Shown here: positions 45,738 to 54,115 of the stretch, piece after piece | Layout: each line of letters starts with the position of its first letter | Numbering within the stretch: the first letter of the stretch is position 1 | Assembly: GCF_002005565.1 (NCBI RefSeq) | Contig: NZ_BDJC01000020.1 | Location: 1-64,000, forward strand | DNA from: Streptomyces sp. JHA26 | GTDB taxonomy: Bacteria > Actinomycetota > Actinomycetes > Streptomycetales > Streptomycetaceae | DNA length: 64,000 bases | Reading direction: 5' to 3' | Made by a program: the position numbers and the translations under genes | The notes under the pieces: generated by a model | What the model saw: the letters and a program-made list of their open reading frames with translations, nothing else | Told to the model about the DNA's origin: nothing | Databases searched by the model: none

Positions 45738-47548
45738 CCCGACGACTCCCGCAGCGCCGCCAGCCCGTACCGCTGCTCGACGTCCACGCCCTCGCCGTAG
45801 TGGTGCTCCTCCAGCAGCGGCAGGATCTTCGTCCGCCAGGTCCGCTCCAGACCGCCCTCCCGGTACACGCCCTTCTTCATCAGGTACGAGGGCCCGATGC
45901 GGAAGTCGGGATCGTCGATCCGCGCGTTGAGCGCGTCGAGCAGGTCCGCGGGCTCGGCCTCCCGGCCCTCCCGCTCCAGCCACCGGCGCAGCAGACCGCT
46001 CGTCGGCTCGGTGCGCGGCGACAGCTCGACGAACGCGAACCGCCGCCGCATCGCCGCGTCGACGAGGGCGATGGACCGGTCGGCGGTGTTCATCGTCCCG
46101 ATCACGAACAGGTTCGGCGGCAGCGCGAAGTCGTCACCGGAGTACGTCAGCCGCACCGACCTGTTGCGGTACTCCAGCAGGAAGTACAGCTCGCCGAAGG
46201 CCTTCGCGAGGTTGGCCCGGTTGATCTCGTCGATGATCAGGAAGTGCGGGATGTGCCGGTTGCCCTCGCGGGACGCGAGGTCGGCCAGCTCCCGCAGCGG
46301 CCCGGCGGTGAGCCGGAACGCCACCTCCCGGGTCTCCGGGTCCTCCTGCGGCCGGAACCCCTCGAAGAAGTCCTCGTAGGAGTACGAGGGGTGGAACTGC
46401 ACGAGCTTGACCTGCTCGGGGCCGCCGCCCAGGAACTCGGCGAGTTTGAGGGCGAGGTAGGTCTTGCCGGTGCCGGGCGGACCGTAGAGCACGAGCTGCC
46501 GCTCGTCCCAGAGCAGATCACGCACCTCCTCCAGCCACGCCGCGTCGTGCACGAGCAGATCGGCGGCCAGTTCCTCCGTGGGCCGGGGCAGCTCCAGCTC
46601 GCGGCGGGCGGCGAGCGCGGGGATCTCCACGCTCGGGTCCCGCTCCGTCCCCCCTGCCTCCTCGGCCAGTTCCTGGTCGGTGAGGCCGAGCCCCTGGACG
46701 TGGGCCTGGACGGCGGAGAGGTCGACGACGTCGTGCTGGACGGACAGCTTCTGCTGGAGCTCCTCGGGCAGGTCGTCGTAGGGGAAGCCGGTCGGCTGCC
46801 ACTCCACGGGCCGGCGCAGGTTCGACCGGCGGTCCTCGGACTCCGTCTGTCCGGCCTCGCCGGTGACTTCGCCGACGTACAGCCGGCCGCCGGAGATCGT
46901 GCACACGGTGTCCCCGGGTTTCATGCGCGACAGGAAGGCGTGGAGGTCCTCGACGAGCTGCTGCCGCTGGCTGTACGTGGCGGTCGACTCGTAGTCCTCC
47001 TGGACCAGCGTGCGCAGCTCGTCCTTGCTGACGCCCTGCCGAACGCCCTGCCGCAGCCGGGAGGCGGCGAGGGTGACGCGTCCCTCGGGCAGCCACAGAC
47101 GCTGGACCAGGTCCAGGCCGGTGACGTTGGAGCCGCGCACGAGCCACGTGCGACTCGGGCCCGCCCACACCCCGGACATGAAGTCGGACAGGGGCCTGCC
47201 GTCCTCGGTCCGCCACTCCTCCCACCCGTTGCGCGGCGCCCCGACCAGCACGACGGCGGCGAAGGAGGGCGAGCCGAACACCACGTCCTCGGTCAGCTCC
47301 AGCCAGCCCGGCCAGCGCGCCGACGGCACCAGCACGCCTTGTGCCCGGAGCTCCTCACGACGTCTGGTCGGCGCCTTGAAATGCTTGCCCAGCGAGGGCA
47401 TCACATGGTCCCGCGCCGGAGAACCGGCCCGGACGAGGAACTTCCGGCTGCCGTTGGTCCCCGTCTCGTCCAGGAGCACTCCGCGTGCCCGGTCGATGCC
47501 GTCACCGCTGGGCAGCCGGAGCCGGAACTCCGGATATTCGTCGGCCAT
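45734..47548 (-). CDS. mcrB: McrB-type AAA+ GTPase with N-terminal DUF4357-like domain
   Basis: The 604-residue protein begins at 47548. Residues 1-70 resemble DUF4357 (GVLLDETGTNGSRKFLVRAG, LRAQGVLVPSARW). Residues 190-260 are PUA/EVE-like (GDTVCTISGGRLYVGEVTGE). The AAA+ core from 330 has YGPPGTGKTYLALKLAEF (Walker A from residue 356), YEDFFEGFRPQ, FLIIDEINRANLAKAFGELY (Walker B) and IGTMNTADRSIALVDAAMRR (the McrB signature and sensor). It should hydrolyse GTP and translocate DNA for McrC. It is preceded on the same strand by the coiled-coil gene at 155 bases. Confidence 0.92.
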   Translation of the reverse strand: MADEYPEFRLRLPSGDGIDRARGVLLDETGTNGSRKFLVRAGSPARDHVMPSLGKHFKAPTRRREELRAQGVLVPSARWPGWLELTEDVVFGSPSFAAVVLVGAPRNGWEEWRTEDGRPLSDFMSGVWAGPSRTWLVRGSNVTGLDLVQRLWLPEGRVTLAASRLRQGVRQGVSKDELRTLVQEDYESTATYSQRQQLVEDLHAFLSRMKPGDTVCTISGGRLYVGEVTGEAGQTESEDRRSNLRRPVEWQPTGFPYDDLPEELQQKLSVQHDVVDLSAVQAHVQGLGLTDQELAEEAGGTERDPSVEIPALAARRELELPRPTEELAADLLVHDAAWLEEVRDLLWDERQLVLYGPPGTGKTYLALKLAEFLGGGPEQVKLVQFHPSYSYEDFFEGFRPQEDPETREVAFRLTAGPLRELADLASREGNRHIPHFLIIDEINRANLAKAFGELYFLLEYRNRSVRLTYSGDDFALPPNLFVIGTMNTADRSIALVDAAMRRRFAFVELSPRTEPTSGLLRRWLEREGREAEPADLLDALNARIDDPDFRIGPSYLMKKGVYREGGLERTWRTKILPLLEEHHYGEGVDVEQRYGLAALRESSG

Positions 47549-47703
47549 GGGCCCCTCTCACCCCTCCTGGTCAATCCGTCCGCAGCGTACCGGCGGACAC
47601 TGACGATCCCGCCGTGACGCCGGCACCGGTGGGCCGGTCTCCGGTGACGAGAGGACCGGCCCACGCCCGACTCGCCGGGCACCTCCCGCTGGTCAGCGGT
47701 CCG

Positions 47704-49320
47704 TCACGTCAACGTGTTGGACAAATGGGGCCCGATGTACCCGATGTAGATGCCGTACTTCGCGCGGGCTCCGTCGAAGTAGTGGAGCCGCGGCGCGATC
47801 GTGTTGCCGCCGCCGACGCGTACGTGCGCGCCCATGAACACCTTCCGTGCCGGATCGACGTGCTCCGGCACGGGGAACGTACGCTGTCGGCGCCAGCTCG
47901 AGTTGCCCTTCACCGACTTGGACTCGTCCCGCACGATCTTCCGGGGCGAGATCGTGCGGACCCCGCCCGGGGCGTCGGCGCACCACTGCTTGAAGTCCCG
48001 GCCGGCCTGCCCGGTGGTTGCCGCCCGGGCGAAGTCCCCGAGCGCCAGCAGCGCGTCCCAGGTCATGCGCACCCAGGACGAGCCGTACGCCTGCGCGTCG
48101 AGGTCGAGCGTCACCTTCCGGGAGCCGGTGAAGTGCAGGCGGGGCAGGGAGTCGAGGCGGCGCAGGAGTTCCTCGAAGGACTCCGGGCAGTCCTCCGGCA
48201 CGGTGAGCGGGGTGTACGCGGCCGCGGCGGCACCCAGTTCCACCATCTGCTTGCGCAGCATCTGCAACTGCGCTCGGACGGAGTGCAGTTCCCGGTACTG
48301 CTCGTCGTACTCGGCGATCAGCAGGGTCTCGTTGTCCTCGGCCTTGCGCAGCTCGTACTTGAGGTCGCGGATCTCGTCGGCCCGTACCCGTTGCTCCCGC
48401 CCCGCCTCCTCCAGGATCTCGTGGAGGGCCTCGTTCTCGACGCGCAGCCGTTCCAGCTCGGGCGCGGCGGAGTCACCCGGTGCACGGGTCCGCATGACCG
48501 GCACGGAGTCGAGCTCGGCGGGGAGGGGAGCACGGGCGGCCAGCCGCTGGGGCAGCTGGGCGATGATCCTGCGGGCCTGCGACGGGCGGTCGGCGATCAG
48601 TCTGCGGGACATCACCCGGTGCCGTTGCCCGTCGGCGGGCCAGGCCGGGTCGACTCCCGGGAGGTAGGTACGCACCCCGCCGCCGTAGACCCGGTGGTAC
48701 TCCAGCGCGCGGTTGAAACGGGTCTCCGCCTCGGGGGTGAGCACGTAGAGGATCGCCAGACCGGCCAGGGGCCGGACCAGCGGGTCCACGGTGTCCTCCA
48801 GCCAGGTGTCGAAGTCGGCCCCGTACGGCGTGCTGGCCACGACGACCGGCAGGCGCCGTGTCTCGTCGCACAGTTCGTCTATGACGGCGTCGACGTCCTC
48901 CGCCTCGACCACCTGGGGATCGGCCGTGACGTCGGCGCGGCCGTCGCGCGCCTCGAGGACATCGAGGAGCCCGCGCGCGAGCCGGGGCGTCTTGGCCGGT
49001 ACGGGCACGGCCTCGGGGTCGTCCGGCAGGTGTTCCACGTCCAGCTGGACCCTGGTCGGGCCGTCTCCGGCCTGACGGATCACCAGGGTGGTCTGCCAGG
49101 TTCCGCCGGGCAGCGTCTCGCGCAGCCGCCAACGGCCGTACGCCCCCGAGGCGCCGGTGGCGGAGTCGTGGTCGAGGGTGACGCCGCGGGCTATCTCGTT
49201 GCGGCCCTCGGCGAAGGCGTCGACGTCGTAGCTCTTCGGGGGGTCCCTGAGCCATCGGCGCAGCCGGTCGTCGACCTGCGCACCGGTCGTGACGTAGTCC
49301 AGTCCGCTGGTGACGACCAT
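47704..49320 (-). CDS. Coiled-coil protein of the McrBC operon, function unknown
   Basis: I use the ATG at 49320; TTG 49341 with GAGGA upstream would add seven residues. The frame stays open to 49608, but that part is low-complexity Pro/Ala/Thr. The 538 residues have an N-terminal alpha/beta part (VVTSGLDYVTTGAQVDDRLR, PVVVASTPYGADFDTWLEDT). A coiled coil runs from about 295 to 380 (RVENEALHEILEEAGREQRV, EIRDLKYELRKAEDNE). The ordered C-terminal domain has PARKVFMGAHVRVGGGNTIA, PRLHYFDGARAKYGIYIGYI and GPHLSNTLT, which may be a RelE-like or nucleic-acid-binding fold. I know no family name. It lies upstream of mcrB on the same strand and may sense or scaffold the complex. Confidence 0.72.
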   Translation of the reverse strand: MVVTSGLDYVTTGAQVDDRLRRWLRDPPKSYDVDAFAEGRNEIARGVTLDHDSATGASGAYGRWRLRETLPGGTWQTTLVIRQAGDGPTRVQLDVEHLPDDPEAVPVPAKTPRLARGLLDVLEARDGRADVTADPQVVEAEDVDAVIDELCDETRRLPVVVASTPYGADFDTWLEDTVDPLVRPLAGLAILYVLTPEAETRFNRALEYHRVYGGGVRTYLPGVDPAWPADGQRHRVMSRRLIADRPSQARRIIAQLPQRLAARAPLPAELDSVPVMRTRAPGDSAAPELERLRVENEALHEILEEAGREQRVRADEIRDLKYELRKAEDNETLLIAEYDEQYRELHSVRAQLQMLRKQMVELGAAAAAYTPLTVPEDCPESFEELLRRLDSLPRLHFTGSRKVTLDLDAQAYGSSWVRMTWDALLALGDFARAATTGQAGRDFKQWCADAPGGVRTISPRKIVRDESKSVKGNSSWRRQRTFPVPEHVDPARKVFMGAHVRVGGGNTIAPRLHYFDGARAKYGIYIGYIGPHLSNTLT

Positions 49321-49618
49321 GCGGTATCGGCGGGTGTCCAAGGCGGGGTCCTCATGTCCGGAGATGTGCGGTGTGCAGGGGGTGACGGCTCGGTCCTCCG
49401 CGGCGTCGGGTGCCGTCAGCGGGTCGGCGGCCTCCTGCGGACGGGTGTGGATCCGCGCCGGGGCCGGAGGCGGTTCGCGCGGCGGGGGCCACGTCTCGGC
49501 AGCGCGGTCCGCGGCTGGTCGATCACGACTGCCCCTTTCGTGGGGTGCGGGACGAGGTGTGCCGGGGAACGACGGACATCCTGTTTGCCTAAAGAGGATG
49601 GAGTGCACGTGTGAGCGT

Positions 49619-49661
49619 TGTCAACGAATTGACAGCAATAGAGCAATTCGAAAACGTGTAC
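49619..49661. promoter_or_regulatory. Regulatory region between coiled-coil and EVE-like genes
   Basis: TGTCAA-CGAA-TTGACA (49619-49634) is a perfect inverted repeat. TCGAAAACGTGTAC (49648-49661) is identical to 41664-41677 ahead of the other EVE-like gene. The stretch 49600-49670 is much richer in A and T than its surroundings. Confidence 0.45.
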
Positions 49662-49835
49662 ACATGGAGGGTGTTCGATGCGCCGATCGACGGTCGTGGC
49701 GCTTGTACGCGGCGTCCACGGGCGGTGGAGAGCGGGCGGAGACGTCCTGGCCGGGGAGTTCGAGCAGTACGTGGGGCCGGCCTCCGGCCTGCAGGGCGGC
49801 GGCCGGGCATCCGGTGCCTCGGTAAGGTGACCGGC

Positions 49836-50336
49836 GTGTCGTCCTCGCACCTGCTGATCATCGGAGAACGGGCCGCTCTGAGCTGGGTGGTGACCGAGCA
49901 GCGCATGGCGTTCCCGGCCGGGCGGACCAAAGCGGCGCGGGCCCTGGAAGAGGATGACGAGATCTTCCTCTACACGACGCGCGGCTGCTTCCGGAATCCG
50001 ACCCGCGACCTGGGCCGGGTGATCGCCCGCGCCTCGGTCGCCACTCCGGTGCGGACGCTGGACGAACCCGTCGTCTTCGGCGGCCGCTCCTTCACGGAGG
50101 GCTGCCGCCTGGAAGTGTCCGGGCTGGCGCCCTTCCGCGACGGACTCGTCCTGCGCGACCTGGTCCCCCGGCTGTCGGCCTTCCCGGACCCGGCGACGTG
50201 GAGCGTCCGCATGCGACGGGCGTCGCTGCCCCTGCCACCGGCGGACGCCGACCTGGTGCGCGCGGAACTGCGACCACTGCTGCGCCCGTACGACGAGGCC
50301 GCCGACGCCTACCGTTGGGAACCGGCGCCTGCCTGA
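49836..50336 (+). CDS. Second EVE/PUA-like protein
   Basis: GTG 49836 follows AAGG by 8 bases; GTG 49827 is also open. The 166 residues contain HLLIIGERAALSWVVTEQRM, then TKAARALEEDDEIFLYTTRG and LGRVIARASVATPVRTLDEP. This matches the EVE pattern: a start strand, an amphipathic part with GDxIFLYxTRGCF, and a RVIARA strand. Domains of this group bind modified bases or nucleic acid. It is divergent from the coiled-coil/McrBC operon and may help recognise the target DNA. Confidence 0.7.
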   Translation: MSSSHLLIIGERAALSWVVTEQRMAFPAGRTKAARALEEDDEIFLYTTRGCFRNPTRDLGRVIARASVATPVRTLDEPVVFGGRSFTEGCRLEVSGLAPFRDGLVLRDLVPRLSAFPDPATWSVRMRRASLPLPPADADLVRAELRPLLRPYDEAADAYRWEPAPA

Positions 50337-50657
50337 GCCGGAGCACGGCTCCGCGAGGCCCGGGAGCCGACGACCCTCTACCGAAGCTGTCGGCGAATCC
50401 GCCGGACCGCCCCGGACACAAGCCCCGGGGCCACGACGGGAGCGAGCCTCCCGGCGACACGCCACTTGGCGACCGTCGTGCGGGGACGCGCACTCCTGTC
50501 GGCCTCTTGCCGTTGGTTCACCGCCGAGCCGCTCCTGTCGAACCGGGAACTCATCGACCGTGCCCACGGATTCGGCTTCGACCGGGTGCCGGGCACCAAG
50601 CCGCCCCTGTGAACGGGCGCCGTCGGGAGCCGGCTCGCGGCCTTGCCCTGTCGCCCG
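50337..50657. other. Intergenic region with a possible short gene fragment
   Basis: The only frame with a protein-like look is GTG 50478 to TGA 50612 on the plus strand (44 residues, RGRALLSASCRWFTAEPLLS then NRELIDRAHGFGFDRVPGT), which may be the tail of a lost gene. I see no other feature. Confidence 0.35.
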
Positions 50658-51194
50658 TCAGGAGTAGGACCAGCGCCACGCGTTCGAGCTGTACCTGCAC
50701 GTGATCCGCGTGCCGCCCGCGGTCGTCGTCGTGGCCCCGTGGTCACTGTTCCGGCAGTACTGCCCCGCCCGGTAGCAGTTGCCCGCGTTGGAGGTGATGG
50801 AGCAGGTGCCGGAGCCGCTGCCGCTGTCGCTGCCGCTGTCGCTGCTGTCACCGGTGCCGCTGGTGCCGCTGGTGCCGGATCCGGTGGCGGCCCGGGCGGT
50901 CTTGGTGACGGTGACGGTCGGGCCGGGTGTGGTGACCTTCTCGGTCTTGGTGACTGTGGGGGCGGGTTCCGGCTCGGCGGTGACGGTCGCCGTAGCCGTA
51001 GCCGTGGCCGTGGCCGTGACGGTCGGCACGGGCTTGGCGGCCAAGGCCTGGGCGGCGTCCACCTCGTCCTGCGCGGACTGGGTGCCGCCGATCGCCCCCA
51101 GGGCGAACAGGGCGGCGCCGACGGCCCACAGCCTCTTGCGCTTGCGCAACGGCCGTATGTCGGAGGGGCCTTGCGGGCGGTTCTGCGGATTCAC
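50658..51194 (-). CDS. Membrane-anchored or secreted protein with Thr-Ala repeat and Cys-rich end
   Basis: The 178-residue protein has a basic N-terminus and one hydrophobic segment (LWAVGAALFALGAIGG, residues 22-37) that may be a signal anchor. A long extracellular linker follows: TVTATATATATATVTAEPEP, TVTKTEKVTTPGPTVTVTKT and a Gly/Ser/Asp-rich run. The C-terminal 50 residues have four Cys (GTCSITSNAGNCYRAGQYC and RITCRYSS), probably in two disulfides. Similar small Cys domains end many streptomycete cell-envelope proteins. Function unknown. A perfect 8-bp inverted repeat lies about 100 bases upstream of the start. Confidence 0.72.
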   Translation of the reverse strand: MNPQNRPQGPSDIRPLRKRKRLWAVGAALFALGAIGGTQSAQDEVDAAQALAAKPVPTVTATATATATATVTAEPEPAPTVTKTEKVTTPGPTVTVTKTARAATGSGTSGTSGTGDSSDSGSDSGSGSGTCSITSNAGNCYRAGQYCRNSDHGATTTTAGGTRITCRYSSNAWRWSYS

Positions 51195-51294
51195 GGTTTC
51201 TCCCGGGACGGCGAACGGGGTGGGCGCACGGCAGCTGAGGCACAGGGGTGCCGCCTGGGCTGCTCATGCTCTGTGAACTGGAGCATGATGCATG

Positions 51295-51315
51295 CGCGTT
51301 GATAATGTCAACGCG
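51295..51315. promoter_or_regulatory. Inverted repeat upstream of the Thr-Ala repeat protein gene
   Basis: CGCGTTGA and TCAACGCG are perfect 8-bp arms with a 5-base spacer. On the minus strand the second arm region contains TTGACA, a good -35 element, so a bound regulator would block polymerase. Confidence 0.45.
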
Positions 51316-51372
51316 CTTTGTGTTGCGAGGTGTGTACGGTTGCCGATGTGGAGCGTCAGGTGTGAACAGCGG

Positions 51373-51660
51373 TCACGAGAAGCAAGGGGGGAGAGCGCAT
51401 GACTCATCGGTGCGGTGCGCGCGGGCCGGCTCGGCGTGCCTGCGCTCGATCTCCCGGCGCTCCGCCTCCGCCAGTTCGGCCTCGGTGACCTCGCCGTACT
51501 CCTCTTCCCACCAGGCGACCACCTCCCCGAGACGGTCCTGCTCCCGCTGGCGCTCCGTGGCGTGAGCGACGGAGCGGCTGAACCCGCCGGGACCCTCCTC
51601 GGCCCGGACGGCCTCGACGGGCCCCTCGGGAAGCGTGACGGTGTACTTCTTCGTCGCCAT
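51373..51660 (-). CDS. Ribbon-helix-helix antitoxin-like protein without a visible toxin
   Basis: The 95-residue protein begins MATKKYTVTLPEGPVEAVRA then EEGPGGFSRSVAHATERQRE and EYGEVTEAELAEAERREIER. The N-terminal strand and following helices are like VapB/CopG-type antitoxins of actinomycetes (xxKKxTVTLPEE, GPGGFSR). The C-tail is charged and flexible, as in toxin-binding antitoxins. No PIN-domain or other toxin gene follows, so it is either an orphan or a stand-alone regulator. Confidence 0.65.
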   Translation of the reverse strand: MATKKYTVTLPEGPVEAVRAEEGPGGFSRSVAHATERQREQDRLGEVVAWWEEEYGEVTEAELAEAERREIERRHAEPARAHRTDESCALPPCFS

Positions 51661-51739
51661 GCGGTTCTCCTTCCTGGTGAGCGACCCGAGCGGCGGTGGC
51701 CTCACGCCCTCAGGGGCGTGTCGACGACCAGGACGGCGT

Positions 51740-52174
51740 TCAGCACGCGCACTCGGCCCAGACGGTCTTGCCGCCCGGCGGATACGGCTCCGTGCCCCAG
51801 CGGTCGGCCAGGGCGGTGACGATGACCAGGCCCCGGCCCGACTCGTCGTCCGACGGCGTGACGGCGTCCCCCACCGGGGAGGGGAGCCGCTCCCCGCGGG
51901 CGTCGGAGACCGCGATGCGCAGCACGCCGGCGGCCGGGTCGTGGGTGAGGGCGAGACGGAAGTCGCGGCCCTGGACACGGCCGTGCAGCGCCGCGTTGGC
52001 GGCCAGTTCCGCGACGATCTGCTCCGCCCGGTCGGTGACGCCGGGTGACACCTGCCAGGTCCGCAGCTGCTCGTAGGTGAGCAGTCGGGCGAGGCGGGCA
52101 CCGCGTCGGGTGGACGAGAACTGCTGCGTGAACGTCCGCGCGGCGGCGGGAAGCTGGGGTGTGGTTGTGCTCAT
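51740..52174 (-). CDS. ATP-binding protein, RsbW-like anti-sigma factor/histidine kinase-like ATPase
   Basis: The 144-residue protein is a stand-alone GHKL ATPase of the streptomycete RsbW type. QIVAELAANAALHGRVQGRD carries the N-box Asn, VLRIAVSDARGERLP the G1 Asp, and ESGRGLVIVTALADRWGTEP the G2 box. Proteins of this kind bind a sigma factor or an antagonist and phosphorylate serine in partner-switching circuits. No sigma or antagonist gene is adjacent. It is followed by the antitoxin-like gene on the same strand after 79 bases. Confidence 0.88.
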   Translation of the reverse strand: MSTTTPQLPAAARTFTQQFSSTRRGARLARLLTYEQLRTWQVSPGVTDRAEQIVAELAANAALHGRVQGRDFRLALTHDPAAGVLRIAVSDARGERLPSPVGDAVTPSDDESGRGLVIVTALADRWGTEPYPPGGKTVWAECAC

Positions 52175-52452
52175 GGGACCACGGTGGCGGGCGCGCGGGG
52201 GCGCGTTCCAGAGGTGAGCCCCGTACGTGGAGTCACCGTACGGACACCTGCCGTGCGGGCTCGAGGTGACGCCACCGGCACGACCAGGGCCTGTCCGGCG
52301 GGCGGATCATGCCGCGGTCGTGGCGGTCCGGCACCTGGTGACCCGCTCCCTGGTCCGAGGGGGGGCGACCTCGGCGCCCCTTGACTTCGAGAGCACTCCA
52401 GCAGGCAGGATCACCGCCGAAGCCCCAGGCATCCCCTTCGGAAGGCCCCAGC

Positions 52453-53439
52453 ATGCGCTACCGCACGATCGGTCAGAGCCCGGACAGCCGCCGCAAGGTG
52501 AGCGTCCTGAGCCTCGGCGCCATGCGGTTCGGCACCACCACCGACGAGGCGACCTCGTACGCGATCCTCGACCGGTACGTCGAAGCCGGCGGCACCTTCA
52601 TCGACACCGCCAACAACTACGCGTTCTGGGTCAACGGCACTCAGGGCGGCGAGAGCGAGCGGCTCCTGGGACGCTGGCGGCGCAGCCGGGGCGTCGGCGA
52701 CGAGATCACGATCGCCACCAAGCTCGGCGGCCGCCCCAACCACCCCACCTCGACCTTCACGAAGGACGTCGAGGGCCTCACCGCGAAGACGATCCGCGAG
52801 TCGGCCGAGCGCAGCCGCGAGAACCTCGGCACGGACAAGCTGGACCTGCTCTACGCGCACATCGAGGATCCCCGCGTCCCCCTCCAGGAGACGGTGGAGG
52901 GTTTCGCCGCCGTCGTCGCCGACGGCACGGTGGGCCTGCTGGGTGCGAGCAACCATCGTGTCTGGCGCCTGGAGCGCGCCCGGACCCTGGCGGCAGCCGC
53001 GGGACTGCCCGGCTACGAGGTTCTGCAGTACCACCACAGCTACCTCCGCCATCGCACCGACGAGCCCACGCTCCGCTCTCCCGACGGCGACCTGGGGGTC
53101 GTCTCCGGCGACCACCTCAGCTACCTCCGCGAGGACCCGTCCCTCTCCCTGGTCGCCTACTCCCCGCTTCTGAACGGCAGTTACGGCCGTGCGGACAAGC
53201 CTCTGGACCCCGGCTACCAGAACGCGGGAACGGCCACCCGCCTCGCCGCCCTGGCGGAGGTCGCGGCGGAGACGGGAGCCACGCGGAACCAGGTCGTCCT
53301 CGCCTGGCTGATCGGCGGCGAGATCCCGGTCATCCCCCTGGTGGGCGCGTCCTCGGTGGCCCAACTGGAGGAGAGCCTCGCGGCGACGGACCTCGACCTC
53401 ACACAGGACCAGCGGGCGAAACTGGACGCCGCGCATTAG
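52453..53439 (+). CDS. Aldo/keto reductase
   Basis: The ATG at 52453 follows GGAAGG by 8 bases. The 328 residues form a typical AKR barrel: VSVLSLGAMRFGTTTDEATS, FIDTANNYAFWVNGTQGGES with the catalytic Asp and Tyr, ITIATKLGG with the Lys, and LYAHIEDPRVPLQETVEGF with the His. RNQVVLAWLIGGEIPVIPLV then GASSVAQLEESLAA is the NADPH-binding end. It reduces carbonyl compounds with NADPH in the cytosol; the substrate is unknown. It stands alone. Confidence 0.9.
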   Translation: MRYRTIGQSPDSRRKVSVLSLGAMRFGTTTDEATSYAILDRYVEAGGTFIDTANNYAFWVNGTQGGESERLLGRWRRSRGVGDEITIATKLGGRPNHPTSTFTKDVEGLTAKTIRESAERSRENLGTDKLDLLYAHIEDPRVPLQETVEGFAAVVADGTVGLLGASNHRVWRLERARTLAAAAGLPGYEVLQYHHSYLRHRTDEPTLRSPDGDLGVVSGDHLSYLREDPSLSLVAYSPLLNGSYGRADKPLDPGYQNAGTATRLAALAEVAAETGATRNQVVLAWLIGGEIPVIPLVGASSVAQLEESLAATDLDLTQDQRAKLDAAH

Positions 53440-53581
53440 GCCCTGTCCTGGTCATGGGCGGAGCCCTTGGCCGCCTCGAAGACCCTGCGACCGGCCTGGA
53501 CCGGACCGGTGAATCCGGCTGTCCGTCGCCGACTACCCTGACGTTCCCTCGGGGTCGGCGTCGGATCCGGAGGTGCCTTCG

Positions 53582-53800
53582 GTGGCGGGTGTCAGGTCTG
53601 TGGTGCGCAGCAAGAAGGTCGCGGCCGCGGTGGTGACAGCGGTCGGTGTCGTGGCGGTGGGCCTCGGGACGAGTGCGGCCGCGAACGCGCCGGAGGACAA
53701 GGGGCGCCCTCTGGGGCAGGGGTTCGACAAGTCTCCGCAGGAACTCCGTGAGTACGGGACGCCCGAGCGCATCAAGGAGGTGAAGCGGAACGGCCTGTGA
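53582..53800 (+). CDS. Small secreted hypothetical protein
   Basis: GTG 53582 follows GGAGG; GTG 53573 is in frame but would sit on the ribosome site. The 72 residues are a signal sequence (VRSKKVAAAVVTAVGVVAVG, cleavage after TSAAANA) followed by about 40 charged residues (DKGRPLGQGFDKSPQELREY). I do not recognise it. Confidence 0.55.
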   Translation: MAGVRSVVRSKKVAAAVVTAVGVVAVGLGTSAAANAPEDKGRPLGQGFDKSPQELREYGTPERIKEVKRNGL

Positions 53801-54115
53801 GGCCCGCCGCAGCCTCCGGCGTCGAGAACCCGTCCACCAGGAGCTTCGTCGTTGCTCAGGCGTGTCCAGCTCGCGGTCAACACCGCCAGCCGTGGGGACA
53901 GGGACAGTGTTGGCCCCCGGGCCGGAGGGCTGGACGGTCGGCGACGTGGAGGTCCTGCCGGGGTATGCCGCCGCCGTGTCGCTCAAGCGAGCGACTGAGC
54001 GGTGATGGGTCGGGCCGATCAACACGCAATCTGTCCTCGGTGAGCCGGTGAGAGCCGCTAAGGTTCTTCAACGCGCAGACGTGGGGCGAGGTTTCGGGGG
54101 AGGCGAGCTATACCG
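53801..54115. other. Intergenic stretch with a possible gene tail
   Basis: The plus strand around 53930-54004 reads GWTVGDVEVLPGYAAAVSLK then RATER and stop, which looks like the end of a lost gene; it has no start. The remainder, up to the NACHT gene, holds the leader of that gene and nothing else I can support. Confidence 0.35.

Noticed and set aside
49321-49608. N-terminal extension of the coiled-coil protein
   Set aside because: The added 96 residues are low-complexity Pro/Ala/Thr without ribosome site at the upstream start; ATG 49320 or TTG 49341 is more credible.
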